Source: Butyrivibrio sp. LC3010
Lineage (GTDB): Bacteria; Bacillota; Clostridia; Lachnospirales; Lachnospiraceae
Reading direction: 5' to 3'
DNA: 64,000 nucleotides
Assembly: GCF_000424385.1 (NCBI RefSeq)
Contig: NZ_AUJU01000002.1
Coordinates: 124,001 to 188,000, forward strand
The notes beneath the pieces are model-generated. The model saw only the letters and a list, made by a program, of their open reading frames with translations, did no database searches and was not told where the DNA came from. A program made the translations under genes and the position numbers. Positions 37,271-46,340 of this stretch are shown here, piece by piece (position 1 is the first letter of the stretch; each line of letters opens with the position of its first letter).

Positions 37271-39549
37271 AAACGTATTGTCTCCTTGTCTGTCAGTATT
37301 GTGGTCACCTTGACATCGTGTTTATTCATATAACATGATAAGTCTTCCTTTATAAGCTGGAAGTCATATCCTATTGCTGCACTTTTCATCATTCCATTAG
37401 TTAATTCATCACTAAAGCGTATCAGGAAATTGTCATAATACCCACCGCCATAACCTATTCTGTTTCCGGATTTATCAAAAACAAGTCCAGGAAGAATAAC
37501 CAGAGTATTCTCTTTATTTGCGGTAAATATTTCAGAGTTATTATTTAAAGTCGGCTCAGGAATAGAATATTTTCCATCCTTCAATTCTGATCTTGAATTA
37601 ATTCGCACAAATTCCATAACTCTATTTTTTATATCTGTTATTTTGGGGCAATAAACCTTTTTTCCATCAGCAATAGCCTTATCAATAATTGAAGTCGTAT
37701 CCGCTTCGCCTTTGGCACTATAGTAGATAAGAATATTACTGGCATCTTTATACTCATAGGAATTTTGTATATTTAAAGATAATTTATCATCAAGCTTCTT
37801 CCTGATATCCTTATCCAAATTATCTCTCTTATTTTTGGCCATATCTCTGTAAAAACTTTTGCCGCTTCTATAATGAATTGCGATCTTTTCTGCAGTCCTG
37901 ATTCCATCCATGGCAGCAGAAGTAATGCCACCTGCGTACCCCGCTCCTTCACCGCAAGGGTATAGACCTTCTATGCCGACTGCCTCGTAATTCTCATCTC
38001 TTGTCATTCTGACAGGTGATGAGGTTCTAGCTTCTACACCTGAAAAGATTGCTTCGTCTGAATCAAATCCTTCAATCATTCTGCCAAAATGACCCATTCC
38101 TTCAATAATGGATTTGTTGATGTCATCAGGCAGTATCTCATGTACAGGTGCAAATTCCCATAAACCTTTTATACAGGGAAGATTTCTCTTACTTTTATCC
38201 GTAGCATTTATTTCAATACCTAAGACACCATTCTTAAAATCATCAAAATATTCTACCGGAACCTTACCTCCTGCGAGTTGATAAGCTTTTTCCTCAAGCT
38301 TTCTCTGAAATTCAACACCGGCAAGTATTTCATCTGATCCGAAGTCCTTCGGCTCAACAGTTACTACGATAGCGCTATTGGCATTTTTACCATCTCTACC
38401 CGAATAACTCATTCCGTTAACACATAATCTTTTATCTTCAGAAGATGCATTAACTACATATCCTCCCGGACACATGCAAAATGAATATACTCCGCGTCCG
38501 TCACTACTCCTTGCGGTTACCTTATATGGTGACGGAGGAAGGCTTGTAGGATTATCTATACCATACTGGGACTTATTGATTAGAGCCTGGGAGTGTTCAA
38601 CCCTAAGACCGACAGCAAATGCCTTGGGTTCCATAGTAATTCCCTGATCATTCAATGCATAAAAAGTGTCCCTTGCACTGTGTCCTATTGCGAGTACAAC
38701 TACATTTGATATGAATTCCTGACCATCCTCGCAAACAACTCCACCTATTTTGTTATTCTTTATGATAAGTGAATTCACTTTCTTCTGAAAATAGAATTCA
38801 CCACCCATTTCAATTATTTTATTTCTTATATTTTTGATTACAGTATGTAATACATCCGTACCAATATGCGGTTTGGATTCATACAATATATCTTCAGAAG
38901 CTCCGAAATTATGGAAAATCTTCAGGCACTCATAACCAAGCCCGTTCTTATCTTTGACCATGGTATTAAGTTTACCATCAGAAAAAGTACCTGCTCCGCC
39001 CTCGCCAAACTGTACGTTGCCATCAGGTAACAACGCTTCACCTCTCCAGAAAGCTTCTACAGCTTCATGCCTTTTGTCTATGTCCATTCCACGTTCGATA
39101 ACTATCGGGCAATAGCCTGAGACAGCAAGCTCATATGCGCAAAATAGTCCCGCAGGACCTGAACCAACAATAATAGGTCTTCCCGGATTATCGCCCGTGT
39201 CTCTTTTTAATTCATTATCCTCTTTGCGGTTATTCGGAAAAACATATTTCTTTTCACTTACAATCGCAGCTGATTTACATCCGGATTTCTTTAATACTTT
39301 TTCTTCAGTAAAGCCTTTTTTATTTATACAAACGTCGACAACATAGACATCCATTATCTCGGTTTTCTTCCGTGCATCAATTGAATGTTTTCTTATTATA
39401 AGTTCACTTATATCCGATATATCGACTTTTAATAATTTTGAAACCTTTTTTGTCAGTTTCCTTTTTAACTGATCGTACTGTTCTTCCCTATTTTGAGGTA
39501 AGCGCTCAGTACCACTATTTACTAATTTTACAGAACTAATTCTTATCAT
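37267..39549 (-). CDS. Fusion of COG2509-type FAD dehydrogenase and 5-formyltetrahydrofolate cyclo-ligase
   Basis: The 760-residue frame has two parts. Residues about 1-555 are an NAD(P)/FAD-dependent dehydrogenase: a ribosome-associated-like N-terminal domain, FAD motif IIVGSGPAGLFCAYEL near 126-141, VQFGEGGAGTFSDGKL, and EGAGYAGGITSAAMDG. Residues about 565-760 are a 5-formyl-THF cyclo-ligase: DASNILIYYSAKGEAD, KVYCPKI, and PGLVFDKSGNRIGYGGGYYDNFL, the ATP/folate motif. The cyclo-ligase makes 5,10-methenyl-THF from 5-formyl-THF with ATP. No stop or frame change separates the two. The ATG at 39549 shares ATGA with the upstream stop. The dehydrogenase substrate is unknown. Confidence 0.88.
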   Translation of the reverse strand: MIRISSVKLVNSGTERLPQNREEQYDQLKRKLTKKVSKLLKVDISDISELIIRKHSIDARKKTEIMDVYVVDVCINKKGFTEEKVLKKSGCKSAAIVSEKKYVFPNNRKEDNELKRDTGDNPGRPIIVGSGPAGLFCAYELAVSGYCPIVIERGMDIDKRHEAVEAFWRGEALLPDGNVQFGEGGAGTFSDGKLNTMVKDKNGLGYECLKIFHNFGASEDILYESKPHIGTDVLHTVIKNIRNKIIEMGGEFYFQKKVNSLIIKNNKIGGVVCEDGQEFISNVVVLAIGHSARDTFYALNDQGITMEPKAFAVGLRVEHSQALINKSQYGIDNPTSLPPSPYKVTARSSDGRGVYSFCMCPGGYVVNASSEDKRLCVNGMSYSGRDGKNANSAIVVTVEPKDFGSDEILAGVEFQRKLEEKAYQLAGGKVPVEYFDDFKNGVLGIEINATDKSKRNLPCIKGLWEFAPVHEILPDDINKSIIEGMGHFGRMIEGFDSDEAIFSGVEARTSSPVRMTRDENYEAVGIEGLYPCGEGAGYAGGITSAAMDGIRTAEKIAIHYRSGKSFYRDMAKNKRDNLDKDIRKKLDDKLSLNIQNSYEYKDASNILIYYSAKGEADTTSIIDKAIADGKKVYCPKITDIKNRVMEFVRINSRSELKDGKYSIPEPTLNNNSEIFTANKENTLVILPGLVFDKSGNRIGYGGGYYDNFLIRFSDELTNGMMKSAAIGYDFQLIKEDLSCYMNKHDVKVTTILTDKETIRL

Positions 39550-40778
39550 AAGCAGCTCGCCACCTCTCCTGCTATATAACCGCTGGTCCATGCCCACTGC
39601 AAATTATAACCGCCACATCTTCCATCAACATCGCAAAGTTCCCCTACAACAAAAACTCCGGGAGCTTTCTTTGCCTGAAGATTATCGTCAAGTTCACCAA
39701 GGCTTATTCCGCCTTTGGTAACCTGCGCTTTTTTATATTCTGCAGGTTCCTTTATTTCAATTCTCAGATCCCTGTATTTTTGCAATATACAAATAAGCAT
39801 CGACTCTCCAATATTTTTTATCTTCATTGAGCCGCTGAACTTCATTCTTTTCAGAATCATCTCATTAATGTTTGAATTACAGAAACCTTCCAATAATTCA
39901 GAAAGTCTCCTCTCTCCTGGAAGACTGATAAGCCCTTTAATAAGGTTACTGAATTCATCGTCACTATATTGCGGAAAAAAGTCGATAGAACAGGTTACCG
40001 GTCTGTTCTTGGAAATATGTTCAGCAATGATTCCTGATGCCTGCATGACAGGTATCCCGGAAACACCCTTCTCCGTTATCTGTACTTCGCCATACTCAGA
40101 ACATATAACTTCATCACCTATAAGAAATGTCACGTTAGCCAAGGCTCTTACGCCGCTTTTTGCAGGGAGCGTATCGTCCTCTGAAAGTAGACCCACAAGA
40201 GCAGGGAAAGTCTGTTTCTTCTCCAATCCAAGCTTTTCACATATATAATATCCATCACCTGTAGAACCGGTGGTTTTAGGCCCTGCAAGCCCACCAATCG
40301 CCAGGATTACAGCTTTAGATGAATACTCATTTTTGTCTGACTTTAAGCTGATACTTCCATCATCGTTCTTTGAGATATGTTTTAACTGCTCATTGAAAAT
40401 AAACCTGACTCCAAGTCTTTTACACTCGTTAACAAGAACATTTACAACAGAAGTCGCCTGACCTGATACCGGATAAAGATAACCATCCTCACTATTAATC
40501 ACAAGCCCTAACGATGTGAAAAATTCACATGTCTCATGGACTCCGAAAGTTCTTAGCCAATTCTTCATCCTTTTTCTGGCGTTGAGATTATAATCATCTT
40601 CGGATATATTCAGGTTGGAAAGGTTGCATCTGCCGTTTCCGGTCATGGAAAGTTTTTTCCCACATGAATCAGTTTTTTCAATTACAGTAACATCCGCTCC
40701 ATCCCTTGCAGCAGCTATAGCAGCGCAAAGTCCTGAAGCACCTGCCCCACAAACAATTACATGATTATTCAAAGACAA
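39546..40778 (-). CDS. BaiN/HI0933-family FAD-dependent oxidoreductase
   Basis: The 410-residue flavoprotein has the family signatures VIVCGAGASGLCAAIAAARDG (about 8-28), CGKKLSMTGNGRCNLSNL and AVILAIGGLAGPKTTGSTGDGY. The C-terminal segments GELCDVDGRCGGYNLQWAW and SGYIAGEVA are also typical. The family contains BaiN, proposed to reduce bile-acid double bonds, but most members have no proven substrate and a bile-acid role is not implied. The start is TTG at 40778 with AAGGGA upstream. Its end overlaps the fused flavoprotein gene by 4 bases. Confidence 0.85.
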   Translation of the reverse strand: MSLNNHVIVCGAGASGLCAAIAAARDGADVTVIEKTDSCGKKLSMTGNGRCNLSNLNISEDDYNLNARKRMKNWLRTFGVHETCEFFTSLGLVINSEDGYLYPVSGQATSVVNVLVNECKRLGVRFIFNEQLKHISKNDDGSISLKSDKNEYSSKAVILAIGGLAGPKTTGSTGDGYYICEKLGLEKKQTFPALVGLLSEDDTLPAKSGVRALANVTFLIGDEVICSEYGEVQITEKGVSGIPVMQASGIIAEHISKNRPVTCSIDFFPQYSDDEFSNLIKGLISLPGERRLSELLEGFCNSNINEMILKRMKFSGSMKIKNIGESMLICILQKYRDLRIEIKEPAEYKKAQVTKGGISLGELDDNLQAKKAPGVFVVGELCDVDGRCGGYNLQWAWTSGYIAGEVASCL

Positions 40779-40894
40779 TTCTTAATATCCCTTTCACTCT
40801 GCATATAATAATCGCCCCATAAACGTTCGCTGACAATAACCAGCTCTTCTCTAAAAACGCCGCTTTATATCAGAAGCTCACAAAAAGATGCACA

Positions 40895-42520
40895 TTAACG
40901 ATTACTGTCACCATAAATTCTATCGGAGACAATGGCAAAATAGTCACCTAAAGGCATGCGCTCTACCTCGTATCTGTTGACACTCTTTAAAACAATAAGC
41001 AAAAGCATGTATAGAACAAATGCCAGTACGATAGCAATTATCAATGTCAGAATCTCTCCTATGAGATTAACAAGTAATCTGTCAATAAGTAAAGCCACAA
41101 GACCTGCCAAAGTAGCTGCAACTAAAGGCATCACAATGTTTCTTACCATCATAAAATTGACATCCAGCATCACTTTTATCTCTATCATTCCCAGTATGCC
41201 CTGGATTATAAACATTGCAGCAAACGCAGCAATTGACGCATGTATTCCAAAGCCGCCGGCATAACTCATCGCCATCAAAACCACCAGATGAATCACTACT
41301 CCTAAAATCAGATTACTCATCATGATCAGATTATTCTTCAGCTGCTTAAGAAGGAATGTCTGGAAAACAATAATAGCCCCTGGAATAATTATCGGTATTG
41401 AAAGAATAACCATGTCTATACCGGCTTCATTACTTTTTCCAAAAATAACCGTATTAAAGGTTTTCGCCAGAATCATCATCCATATTACAATAGGGAAAAT
41501 AAGCATTGCTTCAAAATGAATAAGACTCTGAAGTCTTACTCTTGCTGCTTTGTAGTCTTTCTTCACAATACTTATATGAACGCCGAACCATGATTTTACA
41601 AAAGGAATTGATGAAGCAAATACAAAAAATACAACCAAAGCAACACATTGACCAATGTATATGCCCCAATTATCTATATTGCTCTCCTGCGGATGAAGGT
41701 GATGAGCGACATTAAGATATATACATTCATCAATGAACAGTAGCAAACCACCTGTAGATGCTATTATTCCACTTATAATAAGATCCTTAACGCATTCATT
41801 TTTCTGTTTTAAATTCACAGGAGCACTGCTTTGAGTTAATTCATTTAAATCATTTCTCCTGATCAAAACCATTATTACAACAAATATAAAACTAATTATT
41901 GAACTTAATGATATTCCAAGTGCAGCTCCTATTGCTCCATAGGCTGGTGCTATATCATTTACATGCATTAACGCATCGACTTTTTTTCCGTAATCATATA
42001 TAGCGTTTGAAAGAAAGAAAATAGTAATGACTGTAATGATCGTCAAAATTGCATCAGAAACAACTGAAACAATGGCAAATCCCGAGCCACTAAGATAACC
42101 TCTTAATACCCCCTGAATGCTCAAAAATAAAAATGCAGGTGAAACCAAAAGCAAAACATAGAAGCTTCTTGGTGAGTGAAATACAAACTGAGCAAAAACT
42201 ATAGCAAACACTGCAACCATTAAAGATAAAACAATGCCAAATACAACGCTTATTATCATTAGCTGCCTTACATTCTTTTTTGCAGATAACATCTGACCTC
42301 TGCTTAATCTCTGGCGGACCATCTCTCTGGTTGTCGATTCAAAGGCGCAAATAAAAACGCAATAAGCAATTATGAAAAGTGATATGGGTGCTGCAAGAAA
42401 GCCTACCCCGTCTGCACCGGTTATATCAAAAAAAACAACAAGCAGTGCCATAATCGCAAGTATAAAAATCATAGCGGATGCCAAAACGACATCAGGTCTT
42501 ATCCTCATCTTTTTACTCAT
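40895..42520 (-). CDS. Flippase-type multi-pass transporter (MOP/polysaccharide biosynthesis superfamily)
   Basis: The 541-residue protein has about 14 predicted membrane segments. Features such as FLSIQGVLRGYLSGSG and AYGAIGAALGISLSSIISF match the MviN/SpoVB/MATE-like MOP superfamily of lipid-linked saccharide flippases. The assignment to a specific branch (SpoVB, MurJ or Wzx) is not possible by eye. It follows ybeY by 31 bases at the end of the rlmH-phoH-ybeY group, with GGTGGGAG before the ATG. A role in moving cell-wall or polysaccharide precursors is inferred from the family. Confidence 0.78.
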   Translation of the reverse strand: MSKKMRIRPDVVLASAMIFILAIMALLVVFFDITGADGVGFLAAPISLFIIAYCVFICAFESTTREMVRQRLSRGQMLSAKKNVRQLMIISVVFGIVLSLMVAVFAIVFAQFVFHSPRSFYVLLLVSPAFLFLSIQGVLRGYLSGSGFAIVSVVSDAILTIITVITIFFLSNAIYDYGKKVDALMHVNDIAPAYGAIGAALGISLSSIISFIFVVIMVLIRRNDLNELTQSSAPVNLKQKNECVKDLIISGIIASTGGLLLFIDECIYLNVAHHLHPQESNIDNWGIYIGQCVALVVFFVFASSIPFVKSWFGVHISIVKKDYKAARVRLQSLIHFEAMLIFPIVIWMMILAKTFNTVIFGKSNEAGIDMVILSIPIIIPGAIIVFQTFLLKQLKNNLIMMSNLILGVVIHLVVLMAMSYAGGFGIHASIAAFAAMFIIQGILGMIEIKVMLDVNFMMVRNIVMPLVAATLAGLVALLIDRLLVNLIGEILTLIIAIVLAFVLYMLLLIVLKSVNRYEVERMPLGDYFAIVSDRIYGDSNR

Positions 42521-42551
42521 ACCAAACTCCCACCTTTCACTTAATGAAACT

Positions 42552-43055
42552 TTAGTCTCTGGTAATATTAAGTGACTGTAAAACTTCTTCCTGCTTTTTC
42601 TCCATTACAGCTGCTTCATCTTCCTCCATATGATCATACCCACATAGATGCAACATGGAATGAGCAACAAGAAATGCAAATTCCCTCAGTTCGCTATGAC
42701 CGTACTCACTGGCCTGCTCGCGAACTCTTTTTTCGTTTATCACGATATCCCCTAAAACAACAAGCCCGCTCTCAGGATCTATTACATCAATTCTCTGGGC
42801 CCCCTCTACCACAGAGAAATCTCCGGGCTCTTCAAAATCAATATTAGGGAAGGATAAAACATCTGTGGCAGAATCTATATTTCTAAATTCTGCATTCATC
42901 TCCTTTATTCCTTCATCATCGGTTATAACCAGGCTTATCTGAACATCAAAAGGGCAGCCCTCGGTCTCAAGTACTCTGGCTGCAACTTTTTTCGCCAACT
43001 CTTCAATATCAAATGAAAAATTGGCATCCACCTCATTATCAACGAAGAAAATCAT
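42552..43055 (-). CDS. ybeY: Endoribonuclease YbeY
   Basis: The 167-residue metal-dependent RNase acts in 16S rRNA 3' maturation and ribosome quality control. The zinc motif H-x3-H-x5-H is in HSMLHLCGYDHMEEDE; the ahead segment NIDSATDVLSFPN and the LGDIVI strand are typical. Its start lies 17 bases inside the preceding HD-like gene, with AAGGAG upstream. Its position after phoH and an HD-domain gene is the standard Firmicute order. Confidence 0.96.
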   Translation of the reverse strand: MIFFVDNEVDANFSFDIEELAKKVAARVLETEGCPFDVQISLVITDDEGIKEMNAEFRNIDSATDVLSFPNIDFEEPGDFSVVEGAQRIDVIDPESGLVVLGDIVINEKRVREQASEYGHSELREFAFLVAHSMLHLCGYDHMEEDEAAVMEKKQEEVLQSLNITRD

Positions 43056-44283
43056 AATAAAGCTTCTCCTTCTTCATAAGTGTCTTCATTCGCTCTAATT
43101 CATAAAGTGAAATATTATAGTTATATAATTCTTTATTTTCCAGTTTATGACGGAAAATTTTCTCTATAAGATCATCATAATTAATTTTTGTATCTTTGTT
43201 CTTTTCAAACAAATACAAAATTGATTCGATAAGAGTTTCGCTCATATATATTATACCCGCTTCTTTTGAAAGTTGCTTACTCCTATCATTTTTTATATAT
43301 TCCTCAAGATAAATAATAGCTTCCTCAGGGAAATTGTTTTCCAGGTAAAAATGCTTTACATCCTCCCAGGACTTGGAACCATCAATCACACCAATATTGT
43401 AATAATAGGACATGGTTTTTACTGCTCTTGCATTAAGCCCCAAATCCAGTGCGATTCTTTCAGCAAGGTATGCAATATGGATAGCTTTAAAGTATGCATC
43501 CTTATCTGTTTCCTTAAGCTGTACCAGTAGTGGATACTCTGTATCATTTATATCCATATACCTGTCATTACTCTTTCTAATGACATATACTCCAAACATG
43601 TTAAGCAGTATAAACATCAAAATAATGTTTATTAAAATATTTACTATTGGCACGATCAGCATTGCAAAAGACAATGATTTATTTTGAAAAAGTATATCAA
43701 AAGCAACGATCAAAGTTAACTGCAATGAAATAGATATAAAAATTGGTATACCGATTTTAGTTGTTTCATTTATATCCCGCAAAAGTACGAGTATAACAGC
43801 GCCTGCAAGAAAATACATGAAAAACTCTGCATATGAGCCTTCCTTTTCCAGCATTACCGAAAAGATAACCAGCATCGATCCTGAAAAAAGACCTATTTCA
43901 TTGGTTGAGAAAAGTCCCAAAAAAAGAAAAATAAACAGATATGGCCAAACCCCAACCGTCACAAGCGGCAACACCATGGAAATGATCAGACAGGCAAAGT
44001 ATGAAATTACAAACCTGTTTCTTTTTTGCCCATTATCGTAGGAAAAAAGTTTTCTCTCTCCGGCATCATTAAGCATGTAAATCAGGATTCCGCCACATAA
44101 AAAACCTGTAAATGTATTTCTGATAATCACTTCCGGCTTCAAATTATATAGAATAGAAAATCCAAACAGCATTAACCCCGTTACTATAAAAATCGAAGCA
44201 AAAAGAAGCTTTATTATACCCTCTTTTCTGTTAAGTGACTTTGTTCTTGCAATATTGTCTTTAATTTCTATGCTACTGTCCAT
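43039..44283 (-). CDS. PgpH-like membrane protein with degenerate (pseudo-)HD domain
   Basis: The 414-residue protein has about seven membrane segments (between residues 23 and 235) and a C-terminal cytoplasmic domain (about 245-414). Position between phoH and ybeY is that of pgpH/yqfF, the 7TMR-HD c-di-AMP phosphodiesterase. The domain still aligns (LAERIALDLGLNARAVKTMSYYYNIG; SKEAGIIYMSE). However, the expected HHS reads FKA (265-267), the HD pair reads Tyr295-Asn296, and the later HHG is absent. The roughly 250-residue extracellular HDED region between TM1 and TM2 is also missing. Catalysis is therefore unlikely. It may bind a ligand or a partner. This reading comes from manual alignment with the family. 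Confidence 0.75.
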   Translation of the reverse strand: MDSSIEIKDNIARTKSLNRKEGIIKLLFASIFIVTGLMLFGFSILYNLKPEVIIRNTFTGFLCGGILIYMLNDAGERKLFSYDNGQKRNRFVISYFACLIISMVLPLVTVGVWPYLFIFLFLGLFSTNEIGLFSGSMLVIFSVMLEKEGSYAEFFMYFLAGAVILVLLRDINETTKIGIPIFISISLQLTLIVAFDILFQNKSLSFAMLIVPIVNILINIILMFILLNMFGVYVIRKSNDRYMDINDTEYPLLVQLKETDKDAYFKAIHIAYLAERIALDLGLNARAVKTMSYYYNIGVIDGSKSWEDVKHFYLENNFPEEAIIYLEEYIKNDRSKQLSKEAGIIYMSETLIESILYLFEKNKDTKINYDDLIEKIFRHKLENKELYNYNISLYELERMKTLMKKEKLYYDFLR

Positions 44284-44286
44284 GAT

Positions 44287-45315
44287 TTAATGTCTTTCCC
44301 GCCTCTTTATTGCTTTTTTCTTATCTTCATTTATTTTAGATTTCTCAAAATCTTCATAAGCCTTAACAATCTGCTGTACCAATGGATGTCTTACTACATC
44401 TCTGCTTGTAAGATTGCAAAAAGCAATATCATCAATTTTCTTTAAAACCGTCTGGGCAATATCAAGTCCGGATTTTGTATCAGCAGGAAGATCCTTCTGT
44501 GAAGAGTCTCCGGTAATGATGACCTTCGATCCAAAACCAATTCTTGTCAAAAACATCTTCATCTGTGCAGGGGTTGTATTCTGTGCTTCATCCAGAATAA
44601 TAAAAGCATTATCCAGAGTTCGGCCTCTCATATATGCAAGAGGTGCAACTTCAATCAGTCCCTTTTCCATATTTTTAACGAAATTGTCGGCGCCCATTAT
44701 CTGATATAACGCATCATATAGCGGCCTTAAATATGGATCTACCTTACTTTGAAGATCTCCAGGTAAAAATCCAAGCTTTTCACCTGCCTCTATTGCAGGT
44801 CTTGTCAGGATTATCCTCTCCACGTCTCCCTTCTGAAAAGCCGTAATTGCCATTGCCATTCCCAAATAAGTTTTACCTGTTCCGGCAGGACCAAGTCCAA
44901 ATACGATCATTTTCTTTCTGATGGCATCTACATACTTCTTCTGCCCCAATGTCTTAGGCTTTATAGGCTTTCCGTTAACTGTATGACATATTACATCCCC
45001 ATCGATCTGAGTAAGTATATTGCCCTGGGATTCTTCTTCATCCTCAGATGGATCCTCTGAAAGCTGAATAGCATAATTAACACTTTGTTCCTCAATCTCT
45101 GATCCTGTTTCAGAAAGATCTGCCAGTTCGCTTATTATATCGTAAGCCTTTTTAACGTTATCTAAAGCTCCGATAATATGAAGTTCACCACTTCTGTCTA
45201 TTATTTCAACTTTAAGATTATCCTCTATTTTTCTAATATACTTGTCATGCTGTCCAAATATACTTTGCATCTCTTCAATCCCAAGATGCATCGTTTTCTC
45301 AGTAATATTACTCAT
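44287..45315 (-). CDS. phoH: PhoH-like ATPase (YbeZ type)
   Basis: The 342-residue P-loop protein has an N-terminal KH-like part, then GPAGTGKTYLGMAMAI (Walker A), RPAIEAGEKLGFLPGD, and AFIILDEAQNTTPAQMKMFLTRIG (Walker B region), with TGDSSQKDLP. It is an ATPase/probable RNA helicase working with YbeY in RNA processing. It overlaps the rlmH stop by four bases and is followed after 3 bases by the HD-like gene. Confidence 0.94.
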   Translation of the reverse strand: MSNITEKTMHLGIEEMQSIFGQHDKYIRKIEDNLKVEIIDRSGELHIIGALDNVKKAYDIISELADLSETGSEIEEQSVNYAIQLSEDPSEDEEESQGNILTQIDGDVICHTVNGKPIKPKTLGQKKYVDAIRKKMIVFGLGPAGTGKTYLGMAMAITAFQKGDVERIILTRPAIEAGEKLGFLPGDLQSKVDPYLRPLYDALYQIMGADNFVKNMEKGLIEVAPLAYMRGRTLDNAFIILDEAQNTTPAQMKMFLTRIGFGSKVIITGDSSQKDLPADTKSGLDIAQTVLKKIDDIAFCNLTSRDVVRHPLVQQIVKAYEDFEKSKINEDKKKAIKRRERH

Positions 45316-45794
45316 TTATGATATGGTTCTCCGTTTATTATTCTGTATGCACGATAAATCTGTTCCAGTAGGATTACACGCATCATCTGATGCGGAAATG
45401 TCATATCAGAAAAACTGATTTTCCGATCACATGTCCGTAATACTTCATCAGACAAGCCAAGCGAACCTCCTATAATAAACTGCATTTTGCTGTATCCCTT
45501 TACGCTTTCTCTATCAATAGTATCTGCAAATCCTGTAGATGAGTACTTTTTCCCATCAATTGCCAGGGCAAACTTTAAAGCTTTGGAATCCATGTTTTTT
45601 TGAAGCCTTTCCCCTTCTTTTTCTTTAATCTGTTTTTCTATTGCTTCCGGGGCATTATCAGGAGTCTTTTCATCCTGAACTTCTATAATATTCAATTTGC
45701 AGTATCTGGAAAGTCTCTTGGTATATTCCAATATAGCTTCATTCCAATATTTCTCTTTAATCTTTCCAACACAGAGAATATCTATAGCTATCAA
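45312..45794 (-). CDS. rlmH: 23S rRNA (pseudouridine1915-N3)-methyltransferase
   Basis: The 160-residue SPOUT enzyme methylates pseudouridine 1915 of 23S rRNA. Family markers are IDILCVGKIKEKYW at the N-terminus, the SAM-binding knot segments ALAIDGKKYSS and FIIGGSLGLSDEVL, and the C-terminal SFSDMTFPHQMMRVILLEQIYRAYRI (in segments) ending in GEPYHK. It overlaps the genes on both sides by four bases. Confidence 0.96.
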   Translation of the reverse strand: MIAIDILCVGKIKEKYWNEAILEYTKRLSRYCKLNIIEVQDEKTPDNAPEAIEKQIKEKEGERLQKNMDSKALKFALAIDGKKYSSTGFADTIDRESVKGYSKMQFIIGGSLGLSDEVLRTCDRKISFSDMTFPHQMMRVILLEQIYRAYRIINGEPYHK

Positions 45795-46279
45795 TTTTCA
45801 TCTCCAAAAATTTTCTCGTAATAATCATCAACAAAAGCATCTATTAATTCTTCGCTGACGTTTACGTATTGTCTCATTATTCTTTTCTTTATATATTCTG
45901 AACGTTTGAAGTATAGATCTTCTTTATCTGTAAGCTTCTCATATACTTCGTCGTCATCATACATATGCTCTTCAATATTTTCATAAGTGAGTTCCTGCTC
46001 ACTCCATTTAGCTATTTTATCAATAACCGTACCTTCCTCAGTTGCCTTATCCTTAAAGATCTTATAGCTTCTAACTGCTAAAATCCCCATAACAAAAAAC
46101 AGCACAAAAAGTGCTCCCATAACTCCGCAACTGAGATATTTATTAAACATTGGCATGTCAAGTGGATTTTTTATAAGAAAGATGATATCCCCGATTAGAC
46201 CTATAGCTCCAACAGTAACTAGCATAATGCCTGATGACTGATTGTCCTCAGCTTTTTGCGCACTACTTTGATATACCAT
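45791..46279 (-). CDS. Small membrane protein of unknown function
   Basis: The 162-residue protein has two membrane helices (about 18-38 and 48-70) and a charged cytoplasmic C-terminal half. That half contains a run of acidic residues (EEHMYDDDEVYEKL) and an ISP-like helix ending in FVDDYYEKIFGDEN. No known domain is recognised. It overlaps the start of rlmH by 4 bases. The GGAGG before its ATG comes from the repeat element directly upstream. Confidence 0.7.
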   Translation of the reverse strand: MVYQSSAQKAEDNQSSGIMLVTVGAIGLIGDIIFLIKNPLDMPMFNKYLSCGVMGALFVLFFVMGILAVRSYKIFKDKATEEGTVIDKIAKWSEQELTYENIEEHMYDDDEVYEKLTDKEDLYFKRSEYIKKRIMRQYVNVSEELIDAFVDDYYEKIFGDEN

Positions 46280-46283
46280 ATTC

Positions 46284-46333
46284 CTCCCTCATCCGGCGCA
46301 AAGCGCCGCCTCCTCCCATAAAGGGAGAAGGCA
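46284..46333. repeat. REP-like intergenic element
   Basis: It contains GGCGC-AAA-GCGCC (46295-46307) and CTCCC-ATAAA-GGGAG (46313-46327), with a CCTCCCTCATCC end. This architecture resembles the dispersed REP-like repeats of many bacteria. It fills the gap between nfnL and the next gene and provides that gene's GGAGG. Confidence 0.6.
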
Positions 46334-46340
46334 AGAATAA

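Noticed and set aside
39546..40778. Bile-acid reductase BaiN as specific function
   Set aside because: The signatures belong to a broad HI0933-like family and there are no bai genes nearby.
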